A stretch of DNA of 50,700 nucleotides from Gammaproteobacteria bacterium (GTDB lineage: Bacteria; Pseudomonadota; Gammaproteobacteria; Steroidobacterales; Woeseiaceae), in assembly GCA_029863125.1 (NCBI GenBank), contig JAOTWB010000017.1, forward strand, positions 1-50,700. The letters run 5' to 3'. Within the stretch, counting starts at the first letter, position 1, and every line of letters starts with the position of its first letter. The position numbers were made by a program, and so were the translations under genes. Positions 33,957 through 42,528 of this stretch are shown in pieces. The notes under the pieces were generated by a model. The model was not told the origin of the DNA and searched no databases. It worked only from the letters and a program-made list of their open reading frames with translations.

Positions 33957-34562
33957 CTAGTTTGTTACGTCAATTTCCTTCTTGATGATGCGGACTTCGT
34001 GCCTGCCGTGCACTTCTGCGTCGCTGTCAGCATCGAATTCACTGCCGTCGATGAACTGTACGTCGCCAGCCAGACCCGATGATTTCAGGGCATCCTGAAT
34101 CCGCTCACGAGTCGTCGCATCGATTTCGCGGCCTGAAATGATCGTGACGCCGTCGGCATTGTCCGTTTTGATTATTTTGACTTTCTTGATGTCCCTGGAT
34201 TCTTTGACATTCGAGTCATTGTGGTCAACGTGCATTTCGATTTCATGTTCGCCATGCGTGCCGTCAACCATGGGCATATCGTCGACATTGATCGTCCTGC
34301 CGTTAACGTCGAATTCGAAGCCGTCGACGGTGCGGCGAATAACAACCGCGTTCCCGGACCTGTCCGTCAGCGCCTGGCTCTCTCCAACCGCCAGGCTGTG
34401 TAGATCGAAGCCCGCCTCCCGACTATCGAAAACAAAGGTCTGATCACTCGAGCCATCGTCATCGACAGCAATCTCGATGCGGGTCCTGTGATCTTCGCCG
34501 GCTACTGCCGCGGTGCCGATAAGGCAGGCCCAGAAGAAAACTACAATTGCCCTGAAATTCAT
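33957..34562 (-). CDS. secreted acidic protein, unknown family
   Basis: A 201-residue predicted exported protein. The signal peptide MNFRAIVVFFWACLIGTAAVAG is quoted by its core FRAIVVFFWACLIGTAAVA. The mature part is acidic and His-rich, with many Asp pairs (VDDDGSSDQTFVFDS, MPMVDGTHGEHEIEMHVDHN), and it ends in VRIIKKEIDVT. Asp/His abundance could indicate metal binding, but I recognise no family. ATG 34562 begins the signal peptide; a reading frame to 34640 is not convincing. It is terminated by the hairpin at 33896-33924. Confidence 0.7.
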   Translation of the reverse strand: MNFRAIVVFFWACLIGTAAVAGEDHRTRIEIAVDDDGSSDQTFVFDSREAGFDLHSLAVGESQALTDRSGNAVVIRRTVDGFEFDVNGRTINVDDMPMVDGTHGEHEIEMHVDHNDSNVKESRDIKKVKIIKTDNADGVTIISGREIDATTRERIQDALKSSGLAGDVQFIDGSEFDADSDAEVHGRHEVRIIKKEIDVTN

Positions 34563-34664
34563 TGATTTGCCCCAAACATCCTTCCGCCTATTTCTGCGAC
34601 TTATGGCTATTTGATGCACCGCCGCCGGAAATGGTTGCAAAGCTCTGAAAGCGAGCGGCCGGGA

Positions 34665-36182
34665 TCACGACAGGAACATGGCGTATGCGGGATTGTCGCT
34701 TTCCTCCCAGTGCGGGTAGCCCAGCTCGGCCAGGTGAGCCTCCAGTTCCTCGGTTTCCTCCTGCGGAACGTCGATACCGGCGAGGATCCGGCCATAGTCG
34801 GAGCCGTGATTGCGGTAATGAAACAGGCTGATATTCCACTCTGTGCCGATGGCGTTCAGAAAATCGAGCAATGCGCCGGGCCGTTCCGGGAACTCGAATC
34901 GGAACATGCGCTCGTTGCTGACTGCCGGCGAGCGCCCGCCGACCATGTGCCGCACATGCAGTTTTGCCATTTCATTGTCGCTGAGGTCTTCGACCGGAAA
35001 GCCGGCACTGCGAAGTTGCTCGATTAGCTCGACCCGCTCCTTCTTGCCATGGCTGAGCTGGACGCCGACGAAAATGTGCGCTGCGTGCTGATCGGCGTAC
35101 CGATAGTTAAATTCCGTGATGCCGCGTCGCCCCAGTGCTTCGCAAAAACGACGGAAGCTGCCCGGTTTCTCCGGAATTTCTGCGGCGAGCAACATCTCGG
35201 TCTGTTCACCAACGGCCGCGCGCTCGGCAATATGGCGGAGGCGGTCGAAGTTGACGTTGGCACCGCAACTGATCGTAACAAGCGTTTGTCCGGAGACGCC
35301 ATGCTCGGCGACATATTTCTTGACGCCAGCAATTGCCAGGCCGCCGGCGGGCTCGACGATCGAGCGCGTGTCTTCGAAGATGTCGCGAATGGCCGCACAG
35401 ATCTGATCGGTGTCCACGATGACGATTTCATCGACGAAAAGCCGGCAAAGGCGAAACGTCTCATCCCCAACACGTCGCACCGCCACGCCGTCGGCAAAAA
35501 TGCCGACATGATCGAGCGTCACGGGCTTGCCTGCCGCCAATGATGCTTTCATCGCTGCCGAATCATCGGGTTCCACGCCGACGATGCGAATGCCCGGCCG
35601 CAGCTGTTTGACATAGGTGGCGATGCCTGCGATCAGGCCGCCGCCGCCAATGGGTACGAAAATGGCGTCGATGTCCTCCTCGGCCTGTTCCAGGATCTCG
35701 GCTCCGATCGTCCCCTGGCCAGCGATGACCTCGGGGTCATCGAATGGGTGGATGAAGATCAGCCCCTCGCTGGCCGACAGCGCGCGGGCATGCGCGTAGG
35801 CATCGTCGTACGTGTCGCCGTGCAGGATAACGTCCCCGTCGAGGGCGCGTACCGCGTCGATCTTGATCTTCGGTGTCGTAACCGGCATCACGATGCAGGC
35901 TCGGACGCCGAGCCGTTTCGCTGCCAGCGCGACGCCCTGGGCATGATTTCCGGCCGAGCTGCAGATAACGCCGCGCGCCAGCTCGTCGGGCCCGAGCCCG
36001 GCTATCTTGTTGTAAGCACCGCGTAGTTTGAACGAAAACACCGGCTGCAGGTCCTCGCGTTTCATCAGGATGCGGTTGCCGAGACGCGCCGACAGACTGA
36101 CGGCAGGCTCGAGTGGCGACCTGATCGCAACGTCGTAAACTCTCGATTGGCGAATTAGATCCAGATAGTCGGTCGGGTTCAT
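34665..36182 (-). CDS. ilvA: threonine ammonia-lyase, biosynthetic
   Basis: PLP-dependent deamination of threonine to 2-oxobutanoate, the committed step of isoleucine synthesis. The 505-residue protein has the PLP lysine at Lys52 in FSFKLRGAYNKIAG, the SSAGNHAQGVALAAK loop, and the phosphate-binding loop PIGGGGLIAGIA. Two C-terminal ACT-like regulatory domains follow, beginning near MLLAAEIPEKPGSFRRFCEA and FRFEFPERPGALLDFLNAIG. The length matches E. coli IlvA (514), so isoleucine feedback inhibition is expected. It stands alone, with no other ilv genes nearby. Confidence 0.95.
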   Translation of the reverse strand: MNPTDYLDLIRQSRVYDVAIRSPLEPAVSLSARLGNRILMKREDLQPVFSFKLRGAYNKIAGLGPDELARGVICSSAGNHAQGVALAAKRLGVRACIVMPVTTPKIKIDAVRALDGDVILHGDTYDDAYAHARALSASEGLIFIHPFDDPEVIAGQGTIGAEILEQAEEDIDAIFVPIGGGGLIAGIATYVKQLRPGIRIVGVEPDDSAAMKASLAAGKPVTLDHVGIFADGVAVRRVGDETFRLCRLFVDEIVIVDTDQICAAIRDIFEDTRSIVEPAGGLAIAGVKKYVAEHGVSGQTLVTISCGANVNFDRLRHIAERAAVGEQTEMLLAAEIPEKPGSFRRFCEALGRRGITEFNYRYADQHAAHIFVGVQLSHGKKERVELIEQLRSAGFPVEDLSDNEMAKLHVRHMVGGRSPAVSNERMFRFEFPERPGALLDFLNAIGTEWNISLFHYRNHGSDYGRILAGIDVPQEETEELEAHLAELGYPHWEESDNPAYAMFLS

Positions 36183-36376
36183 TTGATCGCGATGTGGTGC
36201 CTGATCCTGCGGTTATCGCATACCGGGCGACCGTCCGCAAAGAGCCCTTCGCAAAGACGGTTATCCCTGAAGCCGCTTCCGGCGAATTGTTGCCATGGTA
36301 ATCAATCCCCGACCCTTTCATAATGCAGGCCAGCCGACGTGCTGTCGGCCCACGTGAGTCCAGAAAGGATCCCGGC

Positions 36377-37717
36377 TTGAGCAAGTTGCTTATATCGAAT
36401 GCGCGCCTCGTCAACGAGGGCGAGGTTCGCGAGGCGGACGTACTGATCGAAGGCGAGAGAATCGCCAGGATCGATGCCAGCATAGCGGTGCCCGACGGTG
36501 CCGAGGTCGTCGACGCGGCCGGCAAATATCTGTTGCCCGGCATGATCGACGACCAGGTGCACTTTCGCGAACCCGGGATGACGCACAAGGGCGATCTCGC
36601 GACGGAGTCGGCCGCGGCCGTGGCGGGCGGCATTACCAGCTTCATGGATATGCCCAACGTCAAGCCACAGACTACGACCAGGAAAGCGCTCAAGGAAAAA
36701 TATCGTATCGCTAATGATCGTTGCACGGCGAATTACGGCTTTTACTTCGGGGCGACCAACGGCAATCTCGAAGAGCTCAAAGCGCTGGACGTGGGCGAAG
36801 CCTGCGGGATCAAGGCGTTCATGGGCGCATCAACCGGAGACATGCTCGTCGATGACCCGGAGGTGCTCGAAAAAATGTTCGAGCATGCGCCGATCATGGT
36901 GGTCACTCACTGTGAACACTCGCCGACGATCTGGGAGAACGAATCCAAAGCGCGCGCCAGGTTCGGAGACGACGTGCCGTTTTCCGAACATCCGAAAATA
37001 CGCTCTGCGGAGGCCTGCCTGGCTTCGTCGAGTCTTGCCGTGGACCTTGCAAGACGACACGATGCCCTGTTGCATATCTTGCACCTGACGACCGCGATCG
37101 AGATGGAGCTGTTTTCCAAAGCGCACCGTTCCGATAAACGGATTACGGCCGAAGTATGCGTGCATCACCTTTGGTTCGATGATTCTCGCTACGAGCAGCT
37201 GGGGTCGAAAATCAAATGCAATCCGGCAATCAAGCGCGCAGAAGACAGACTCGCGTTGATCACCGCCCTCAATGAAGGGCGAATCGACATCATTGCAACG
37301 GATCATGCGCCCCATACCGCCAGCGAAAAAGACGCTCCTTACTTCGAGGCGCCGGCTGGTTTGCCGCTCGTGCAACATGCATTGCTGGTTCTCTTCGATC
37401 TTGTCGCCGACGGGCAGATCAGCATCGAAGTGCTGGTCGACCGCACGAGCCATGCGCCCGCTGACCTGTTCGGCGTCACCGACCGTGGCTACGCGCGAGA
37501 AGGCTGGTTTGCGGATTTCGTGATCGTCGATCCCGCGGCGCCGTACAGGGTCAGCAAGGCCAATTTGCTCAGCAAATGCCAATGGTCGCCGTTCGAGGGC
37601 CACGAGTTTTCCGCGTCGATCGATACGACGATCGTCAACGGCCAGATCGTCTATCGGGACGGAGGTCTTAGCGGGAACATCGCTGGCAGGCGCATGGAAT
37701 TTACGCGGTCGAGATAG
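36377..37717 (+). CDS. pyrC: dihydroorotase, Bacteroidetes-like type
   Basis: Amidohydrolase of 446 residues converting carbamoyl-aspartate to dihydroorotate in pyrimidine synthesis. Instead of the usual metal-binding DxHxH it reads MIDDQVHFREPGMTHKGD, with Gln replacing the first His. Other motifs are GGITSFMDMPNVKP, KAFMGASTGDMLVDDPE, THCEHSPTIW, HILHLTTAIE, EVCVHHLWFDD, CNPAIK and IIATDHAPH. DDQVHFREPG together with VCVHHLWF is what I recall of Bacteroidetes dihydroorotases such as that of Porphyromonas gingivalis. TTG 36377 is chosen because AAAGGA lies 8 nt upstream and homology begins there. Confidence 0.88.
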   Translation: MSKLLISNARLVNEGEVREADVLIEGERIARIDASIAVPDGAEVVDAAGKYLLPGMIDDQVHFREPGMTHKGDLATESAAAVAGGITSFMDMPNVKPQTTTRKALKEKYRIANDRCTANYGFYFGATNGNLEELKALDVGEACGIKAFMGASTGDMLVDDPEVLEKMFEHAPIMVVTHCEHSPTIWENESKARARFGDDVPFSEHPKIRSAEACLASSSLAVDLARRHDALLHILHLTTAIEMELFSKAHRSDKRITAEVCVHHLWFDDSRYEQLGSKIKCNPAIKRAEDRLALITALNEGRIDIIATDHAPHTASEKDAPYFEAPAGLPLVQHALLVLFDLVADGQISIEVLVDRTSHAPADLFGVTDRGYAREGWFADFVIVDPAAPYRVSKANLLSKCQWSPFEGHEFSASIDTTIVNGQIVYRDGGLSGNIAGRRMEFTRSR

Positions 37718-37724
37718 GACGGGC

Positions 37725-37760
37725 GTAAACTGTTTACTTTCCCCCTGATCCCGTTATGCT
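37725..37760 (+). promoter_or_regulatory. candidate promoter and palindrome before the 2-oxoacid oxidoreductase operon
   Basis: A perfect palindrome GTAAAC-T-GTTTAC (37725-37737) overlaps a possible -35 element TTTACT (37733-37738). With a 16-bp spacer the -10 is TATGCT (37755-37760). The operon's first start codon is at 37826. The placement suggests a regulator site controlling the three downstream genes, but no regulator gene is nearby. Confidence 0.5.
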
Positions 37761-37825
37761 AGCGCCCCTTGAGCGGACTCCAGTAAAGCACCGGTAGAGA
37801 GGGCCCACGCCGGTTTGTAATTTGC

Positions 37826-39643
37826 ATGAAGCCAACAGATACCACTAATCCCGACTACTTTCACAAGGTTGTCGACTGCCAGTGGGGCTGTCCCGCCCAC
37901 ACCGACGTTCCAGCGTACATCCGCATGGTTGCCCAGGGGCAGTTCACGGATGCTTACATGGAAAACCGCAAGTCAAACGTGTTTCCTGGAATCCTCGGGC
38001 GCGTCTGCGATCGCCCCTGTGAACCCGCCTGTCGTCGCGTTCGCGTCGAGGACAAGCCCGTGGCAATCTGCCGGCTCAAGCGAGTGGCGGCGGATCATCG
38101 CGATAACATCGAGGATCGCTTGCCGAAGCCGCCATCGAAGAACAACGGTAAACGCGTGGCGCTGCTTGGCGCGGGCTGCGCTTCACTGACGGTTGCAAAC
38201 GATCTGCGTCCGCTCGGCTACGACGTGACGATTTTCGAGGCGCACGATACTACGGGCGGACTCATGCGGACCAACATTCCGCAGTTTCGCCTGCCTCCGA
38301 AAGTCCTCGACGAGGAAATCGGCTACATCCTCGATATGGGTGTCGACCTTAAGCTCAATCACCGGATCGAAAGTCTCAGGGCCCTCCTGGATGAGGATTA
38401 CGACGCGGTTTTTGTCGGCACCGGGGCACCCCGCGGCAAGAATCTCGAGATTCCGGGCCGCTATGACTCGGATCGCATTTATATTGGTATCGATTGGCTG
38501 GAATCAGTCGCTTTCGATCATGTCCGCTCGATTGGCGAGCGCGTATTGATCATCGGTGTCGGCAACACGGCAATGGATTGCTGTCGAACCTCGCTGCGCC
38601 TCGGCGCGACGGACGTCAAGGTCATGGCACGCAAACCGCGTGGTTTCTTCAAAGCGTCCGCGTGGGAACTGGAAGATGCCGAGGAAGAGAACGTCGAAAT
38701 TCTCGTTAATCATTCGCCGAAAGAATTCGTCGTCGAGGATGGCAAGCTCGTTGGCATGAAGTTCGATTTGATGGAGTACAAGGTCGGCGAGAACGGCCGT
38801 ATCGATCGTGGCAAGGTCACAGGCGAAAAATTCATTCCATGCGACGATGTCGTGCTGGCGATAGGGCAGGATAACGCGTTCCCTTGGATTGAGCGCGATC
38901 TTGGAATCGAATTCGACCAGTGGGAGTGCCCGGTCGTCGATGAAAATACGATGATGTGCGGACGCGAAGGTGTGTTCTTTGGCGGCGACTCGGCGTTCGG
39001 TCCAAAAAACATTATCTGGGCAGTAGAACATGGCCACCAGGCGGCAATTTCGATTCACAAGTATTGTCAGGGTGAAGATATCGAGGACCGCCTGCCTATG
39101 GGTCTCAACCTCGAGAGCCAGAAGATGGGCATGCACGAATGGAGTTATTCAAACGATTACAATCCGGCTTCACGGCGCCTGATGCCACATGTCGATCTCA
39201 AACAGCGCTTCAAGAAGCTCGATATCGAAGTCGAACTCGGATTTACGGCCGAACAGACGATTGAAGAAGTCGAGCGATGCCTGAACTGTGACATTCAAAC
39301 CGTCTTTACCGCGAGTCTCTGCATCGAATGTGATGCCTGCGTCGATGTCTGTCCGGTGGATTGCCTGACAATTACCGCGAACGGCGATGAGGCCGAGCTG
39401 CGCAAGAGATTATCCGCGCCGGCCGAAAACACCGAGCAGGCTCTGTACGTTTCGGCGGAGCTGCCGCATACGGCCAGGGTCATGGTCAAGGATGAAGACC
39501 TCTGCGTGCACTGCAGTCTCTGCGCCGAGCGCTGTCCGACGGGCGCCTGGGACATGCAGAAATCGACCATCCTCGTGCCCTACGCGCTGGATGAGGCCCG
39601 GGTTGACCAGCCGAAGACTGCTTCCGGCGGCTCCGGCGCCTGA
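37826..39643 (+). CDS. GltD-like flavoprotein with ferredoxin-type 4Fe-4S domain
   Basis: A 605-residue oxidoreductase. The N-terminus has the Cys pattern of glutamate synthase small-subunit-like proteins (CQWGCPAHTDV and VCDRPCEPACRR). An FAD site (VALLGAGCASLTVANDL) and an NAD(P) site (VLIIGVGNTAMDCCRTSLRL) follow, then DDVVLAIGQDN and a GVFFGGDSAFGP FAD motif. The C-terminus holds two 4Fe-4S motifs, CIECDACVDVCPVDC and CVHCSLCAERCP. It directly precedes genes for a 2-oxoacid oxidoreductase, so it probably carries its electrons to or from NAD(P). It is 10 nt from the next gene. Confidence 0.9.
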   Translation: MKPTDTTNPDYFHKVVDCQWGCPAHTDVPAYIRMVAQGQFTDAYMENRKSNVFPGILGRVCDRPCEPACRRVRVEDKPVAICRLKRVAADHRDNIEDRLPKPPSKNNGKRVALLGAGCASLTVANDLRPLGYDVTIFEAHDTTGGLMRTNIPQFRLPPKVLDEEIGYILDMGVDLKLNHRIESLRALLDEDYDAVFVGTGAPRGKNLEIPGRYDSDRIYIGIDWLESVAFDHVRSIGERVLIIGVGNTAMDCCRTSLRLGATDVKVMARKPRGFFKASAWELEDAEEENVEILVNHSPKEFVVEDGKLVGMKFDLMEYKVGENGRIDRGKVTGEKFIPCDDVVLAIGQDNAFPWIERDLGIEFDQWECPVVDENTMMCGREGVFFGGDSAFGPKNIIWAVEHGHQAAISIHKYCQGEDIEDRLPMGLNLESQKMGMHEWSYSNDYNPASRRLMPHVDLKQRFKKLDIEVELGFTAEQTIEEVERCLNCDIQTVFTASLCIECDACVDVCPVDCLTITANGDEAELRKRLSAPAENTEQALYVSAELPHTARVMVKDEDLCVHCSLCAERCPTGAWDMQKSTILVPYALDEARVDQPKTASGGSGA

Positions 39644-39653
39644 AGGTATCCCA

Positions 39654-41456
39654 GTGGTGACTGCCAATGACGTTGTTATCAAGATCGCTACGGTAAACGG
39701 CACCGGGTCTGCGAGCGCCAACGGCCTGCTGCGCAAGGCCATCTTCCGGATGGGCGTGCCGGTCGTCGGCAAGAACTACTTTCCGTCGAATATTCAGGGC
39801 CTGCCAACCTGGTACGAGATTCGTGTAACGGGCGACGGCTATCACGCGCGCTCGAACCGTGTCGACATAATGATTGCGATGAACGCGCAAACCTACGCGA
39901 GAGATATGGCGGAGGTTGCGCCGGGCGGCTGGTTGGTCTACGACTCGACCTGGCCGCGCAAGAGCCTTTTGAATCGCGAAGATATAACGATCATCGGCAT
40001 TCCTTTTTCGAGAATGTGCAACCAGCATTTTGACGGGGCCAGGGCTCGTATCCTGATGAAGAACATCGCTTATGTCGGTGCCATCGCTGCGCTGCTCGAT
40101 ATCGATGTCGAAATCATCACGACCCTGCTCGAAGAGACATTTGCCGCGAAGAAAAAGCTGATTGATTCCAACATGGAAGCGATAAAGCTGGGCTACGACT
40201 ACGCGATGGAACATTTCCCCTGTCCGCTGCCGATGCGTGTCGAGAAAATGAACGCGACGGAGGGACAAATTATTATCGATGGAAACACGGCCGCGGGACT
40301 CGGCTGCCTGTATGCCGGGGCAACCGTTGGCGCGTGGTATCCGATCACTCCGTCGACCTCATTGATGGACGCGTTTCGTGATTTTTGCTCGCACTATCGC
40401 GTCGACCCGGAGACCGGTAAACGCACCTATTGCATTATCCAGGCCGAAGACGAGCTGGCTGCGATCGGTATGGTGCTGGGGGCTAGCTGGATGGGCGCAC
40501 GCTCGTTTACGCCAACGAGCGGCCCGGGCATCTCGCTCATGAGTGAATTCATCGGATTCGCCTATTACGCAGAGATCCCGGCGGTGATATTTGACGTGCA
40601 GCGGGTGGGCCCGTCGACGGGGATGCCGACGCGGACGCAGCAGTGCGACATCATCTGCTGCGCTTATGCGTCACACGGCGACACCAAGCACGTGCTGCTG
40701 TTTCCTGCCGATCCCGCCGAGTGTTTCTACATGTCGGTAGCGGCGTTCGACCTCGCGGAACGTCTGCAGACACCGATCATGGTGTTGTCAGATCTTGATA
40801 TCGGCATGAATGACTGGATGGTGCCTGAGCTCGAGTGGGATGAAGATTACGTGGCGGATCGCGGCAAGGTACTTGGTGCCGAGGAACTTGAAGAGATGGA
40901 GAAATTTCACCGCTATCTCGACGTTGATGGCGACGGTATTCCATATCGCACGCTCCCGGGCGTGCATCCGAAGGGTGCTTATTTCACGCGCGGATCCGGC
41001 CACACGAAGTATGGTGCCTACACCGAGAACTCTGCCGACTACCAGGAGGTGGTAGATCGGCTGCTGCACAAGTGGGAGACGGCGCGCAGCCTCGTTCCAG
41101 AGGCCGAAATCCGGTTCTCGAAATTCAATAAAGCAGCGATTCTGACGTTTGGCAGCGGCGACGGCGCATGCAAGGAAGCGCTTGACCGCCTCGAGGCCGG
41201 GAATATCGGATTGAACTACTGTCGCGTCAAGGCATTTCCCTTTTCTGAAGAAATACGCGACTTTATCGATAAGCACGACGTTGTTTATATTGTCGAACAA
41301 AACCGCGACGCACAGTTTCGGACCCTGTTGATCAACGATATCGATGCAGACCAGGACAAAATGGTTTCCCTGCTGCATTACGACGGTATGCCGATCAATG
41401 CCGAGTTCGTCGTCGCGAGGGTACTCGAAGAAATCGCCAAAGGGCGCGCTGCCTGA
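39654..41456 (+). CDS. korA: 2-oxoacid:acceptor oxidoreductase, fused gamma-alpha subunit (KorA-like)
   Basis: A 600-residue subunit of a 2-oxoacid oxidoreductase. Residues about 1-190 form the gamma domain (VNGTGSASANGLLRKAIFRM, PRKSLLNREDITIIGIPFS). The alpha part has DGNTAAGLGCLYAGATVGAW, YPITPSTSLMDAF, EDELAAIGMVLGASWMGARS, TSGPGISLMSEFIGFA and RVGPSTGMPTRTQQ, then a C-terminal domain (YIVEQNRDAQFRTLL). This gamma-alpha arrangement with separate beta is typical of 2-oxoglutarate ferredoxin oxidoreductases; other 2-oxoacids cannot be excluded. GTG 39654 (or 39657) follows AAGG. The open frame from 39387 runs inside the previous gene and is not real protein. Confidence 0.9.
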   Translation: MVTANDVVIKIATVNGTGSASANGLLRKAIFRMGVPVVGKNYFPSNIQGLPTWYEIRVTGDGYHARSNRVDIMIAMNAQTYARDMAEVAPGGWLVYDSTWPRKSLLNREDITIIGIPFSRMCNQHFDGARARILMKNIAYVGAIAALLDIDVEIITTLLEETFAAKKKLIDSNMEAIKLGYDYAMEHFPCPLPMRVEKMNATEGQIIIDGNTAAGLGCLYAGATVGAWYPITPSTSLMDAFRDFCSHYRVDPETGKRTYCIIQAEDELAAIGMVLGASWMGARSFTPTSGPGISLMSEFIGFAYYAEIPAVIFDVQRVGPSTGMPTRTQQCDIICCAYASHGDTKHVLLFPADPAECFYMSVAAFDLAERLQTPIMVLSDLDIGMNDWMVPELEWDEDYVADRGKVLGAEELEEMEKFHRYLDVDGDGIPYRTLPGVHPKGAYFTRGSGHTKYGAYTENSADYQEVVDRLLHKWETARSLVPEAEIRFSKFNKAAILTFGSGDGACKEALDRLEAGNIGLNYCRVKAFPFSEEIRDFIDKHDVVYIVEQNRDAQFRTLLINDIDADQDKMVSLLHYDGMPINAEFVVARVLEEIAKGRAA

Positions 41457-41472
41457 GTTGGAAAAAAAGACG

Positions 41473-42528
41473 ATGAGCTACATAGCAAAACCGAAAATCT
41501 CCCATCCCGGATTGCGGAAGAACGCCCTGGGGCTCACATCGCGAGATTACGAGGGAGTCGTATCGACCTTGTGCGCGGGATGCGGTCATGACTCAGTTAC
41601 CGCCGCTATCATTCAGGCTGTTTTTGAGCTTGATATCGAACCGCACATGTTGGCAAAGATGAGTGGCATCGGCTGCTCGTCAAAAACCCCGGCTTATTTC
41701 GTGAGCCAGGCGCATGGGTTTAATTCTGTGCACGGCCGCATGCCGTCCGTGACCACGGGAGCCAACGCGGCGAATCGAGATCTGATGTACATCGGCGTAT
41801 CGGGCGACGGTGATTCACTGTCAATCGGCGTCGGTCAGTTCGTCCACGCAATCCGGCGCAATCTGAACATGTGCTACATCATCGAGAACAACGGAGTTTA
41901 TGGATTAACCAAGGGCCAGTTTTCGGCATCCGCTGATATCGGCACCATGCCGAGAAAAGGCATGCCCAACCAGCAGGAGCCCATCGACCCGGTCAGTACA
42001 GCGCTGAGTCTCGGCGCAACCTACATTGCGCGCAGCTTCTCGGGCGACAAGGAACAGCTGGTGCCCCTGCTGAAGGGCGCACTCCTGCACAGTGGTTTTT
42101 CGCTGGTTGACGTCATCAGCCCCTGCGTCACATTCAATGATCACGAGGGCTCAACCAAGAGTTATGCTTACACACGGCAGCATTACAATCATGTCATTAA
42201 CGTTGACTACATCCATCCGTCAAAAGAAATCACGGCCTCGTATGCCGCGGGCGATGCGATGACAATCTACCTGCACGGCGGTGACACAATAATTTTGCGC
42301 AAGGTCGATGATACCTACGATCCGACCAGCCGGGCTTCTGCTTTCAAGTACCTTCGTGAACGATTCAACGCGGGCGAAATCACGACGGGCTTGCTGTATG
42401 TCAATGAGACTCGCGCCGAGATGCACGAGCTCATGGGCAACGTCGATACACCATTGTCGAAGCTGCCGCTCGACGAACTTAATCCCGGACAAGACGAACT
42501 GGCGAAGCTGCAGGCCGACTATCGCTAG
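41473..42528 (+). CDS. korB: 2-oxoacid:acceptor oxidoreductase, beta subunit (KorB-like)
   Basis: Thiamine-diphosphate-binding subunit of 351 residues that partners the preceding gamma-alpha chain. It has STLCAGCGHDSVTAAIIQ, KMSGIGCSSKTPAYF, the ThDP/Mg motif GVSGDGDSLSIGVGQFVHAI and ENNGVYGLTKGQ, and PCVTFNDHEGSTKSY. Together the enzyme oxidatively decarboxylates a 2-oxoacid (probably 2-oxoglutarate) to its CoA ester or runs in reverse. The start is ATG 41473; in-frame TTG 41458 is an alternative. The stop codon shares CTAG with the convergent DUF2330 gene. Confidence 0.92.
   Translation: MSYIAKPKISHPGLRKNALGLTSRDYEGVVSTLCAGCGHDSVTAAIIQAVFELDIEPHMLAKMSGIGCSSKTPAYFVSQAHGFNSVHGRMPSVTTGANAANRDLMYIGVSGDGDSLSIGVGQFVHAIRRNLNMCYIIENNGVYGLTKGQFSASADIGTMPRKGMPNQQEPIDPVSTALSLGATYIARSFSGDKEQLVPLLKGALLHSGFSLVDVISPCVTFNDHEGSTKSYAYTRQHYNHVINVDYIHPSKEITASYAAGDAMTIYLHGGDTIILRKVDDTYDPTSRASAFKYLRERFNAGEITTGLLYVNETRAEMHELMGNVDTPLSKLPLDELNPGQDELAKLQADYR

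Noticed and set aside
39387-39653. Upstream open extension of korA
   Set aside because: It lies inside the flavoprotein gene in another frame; homology begins at GTG 39654.
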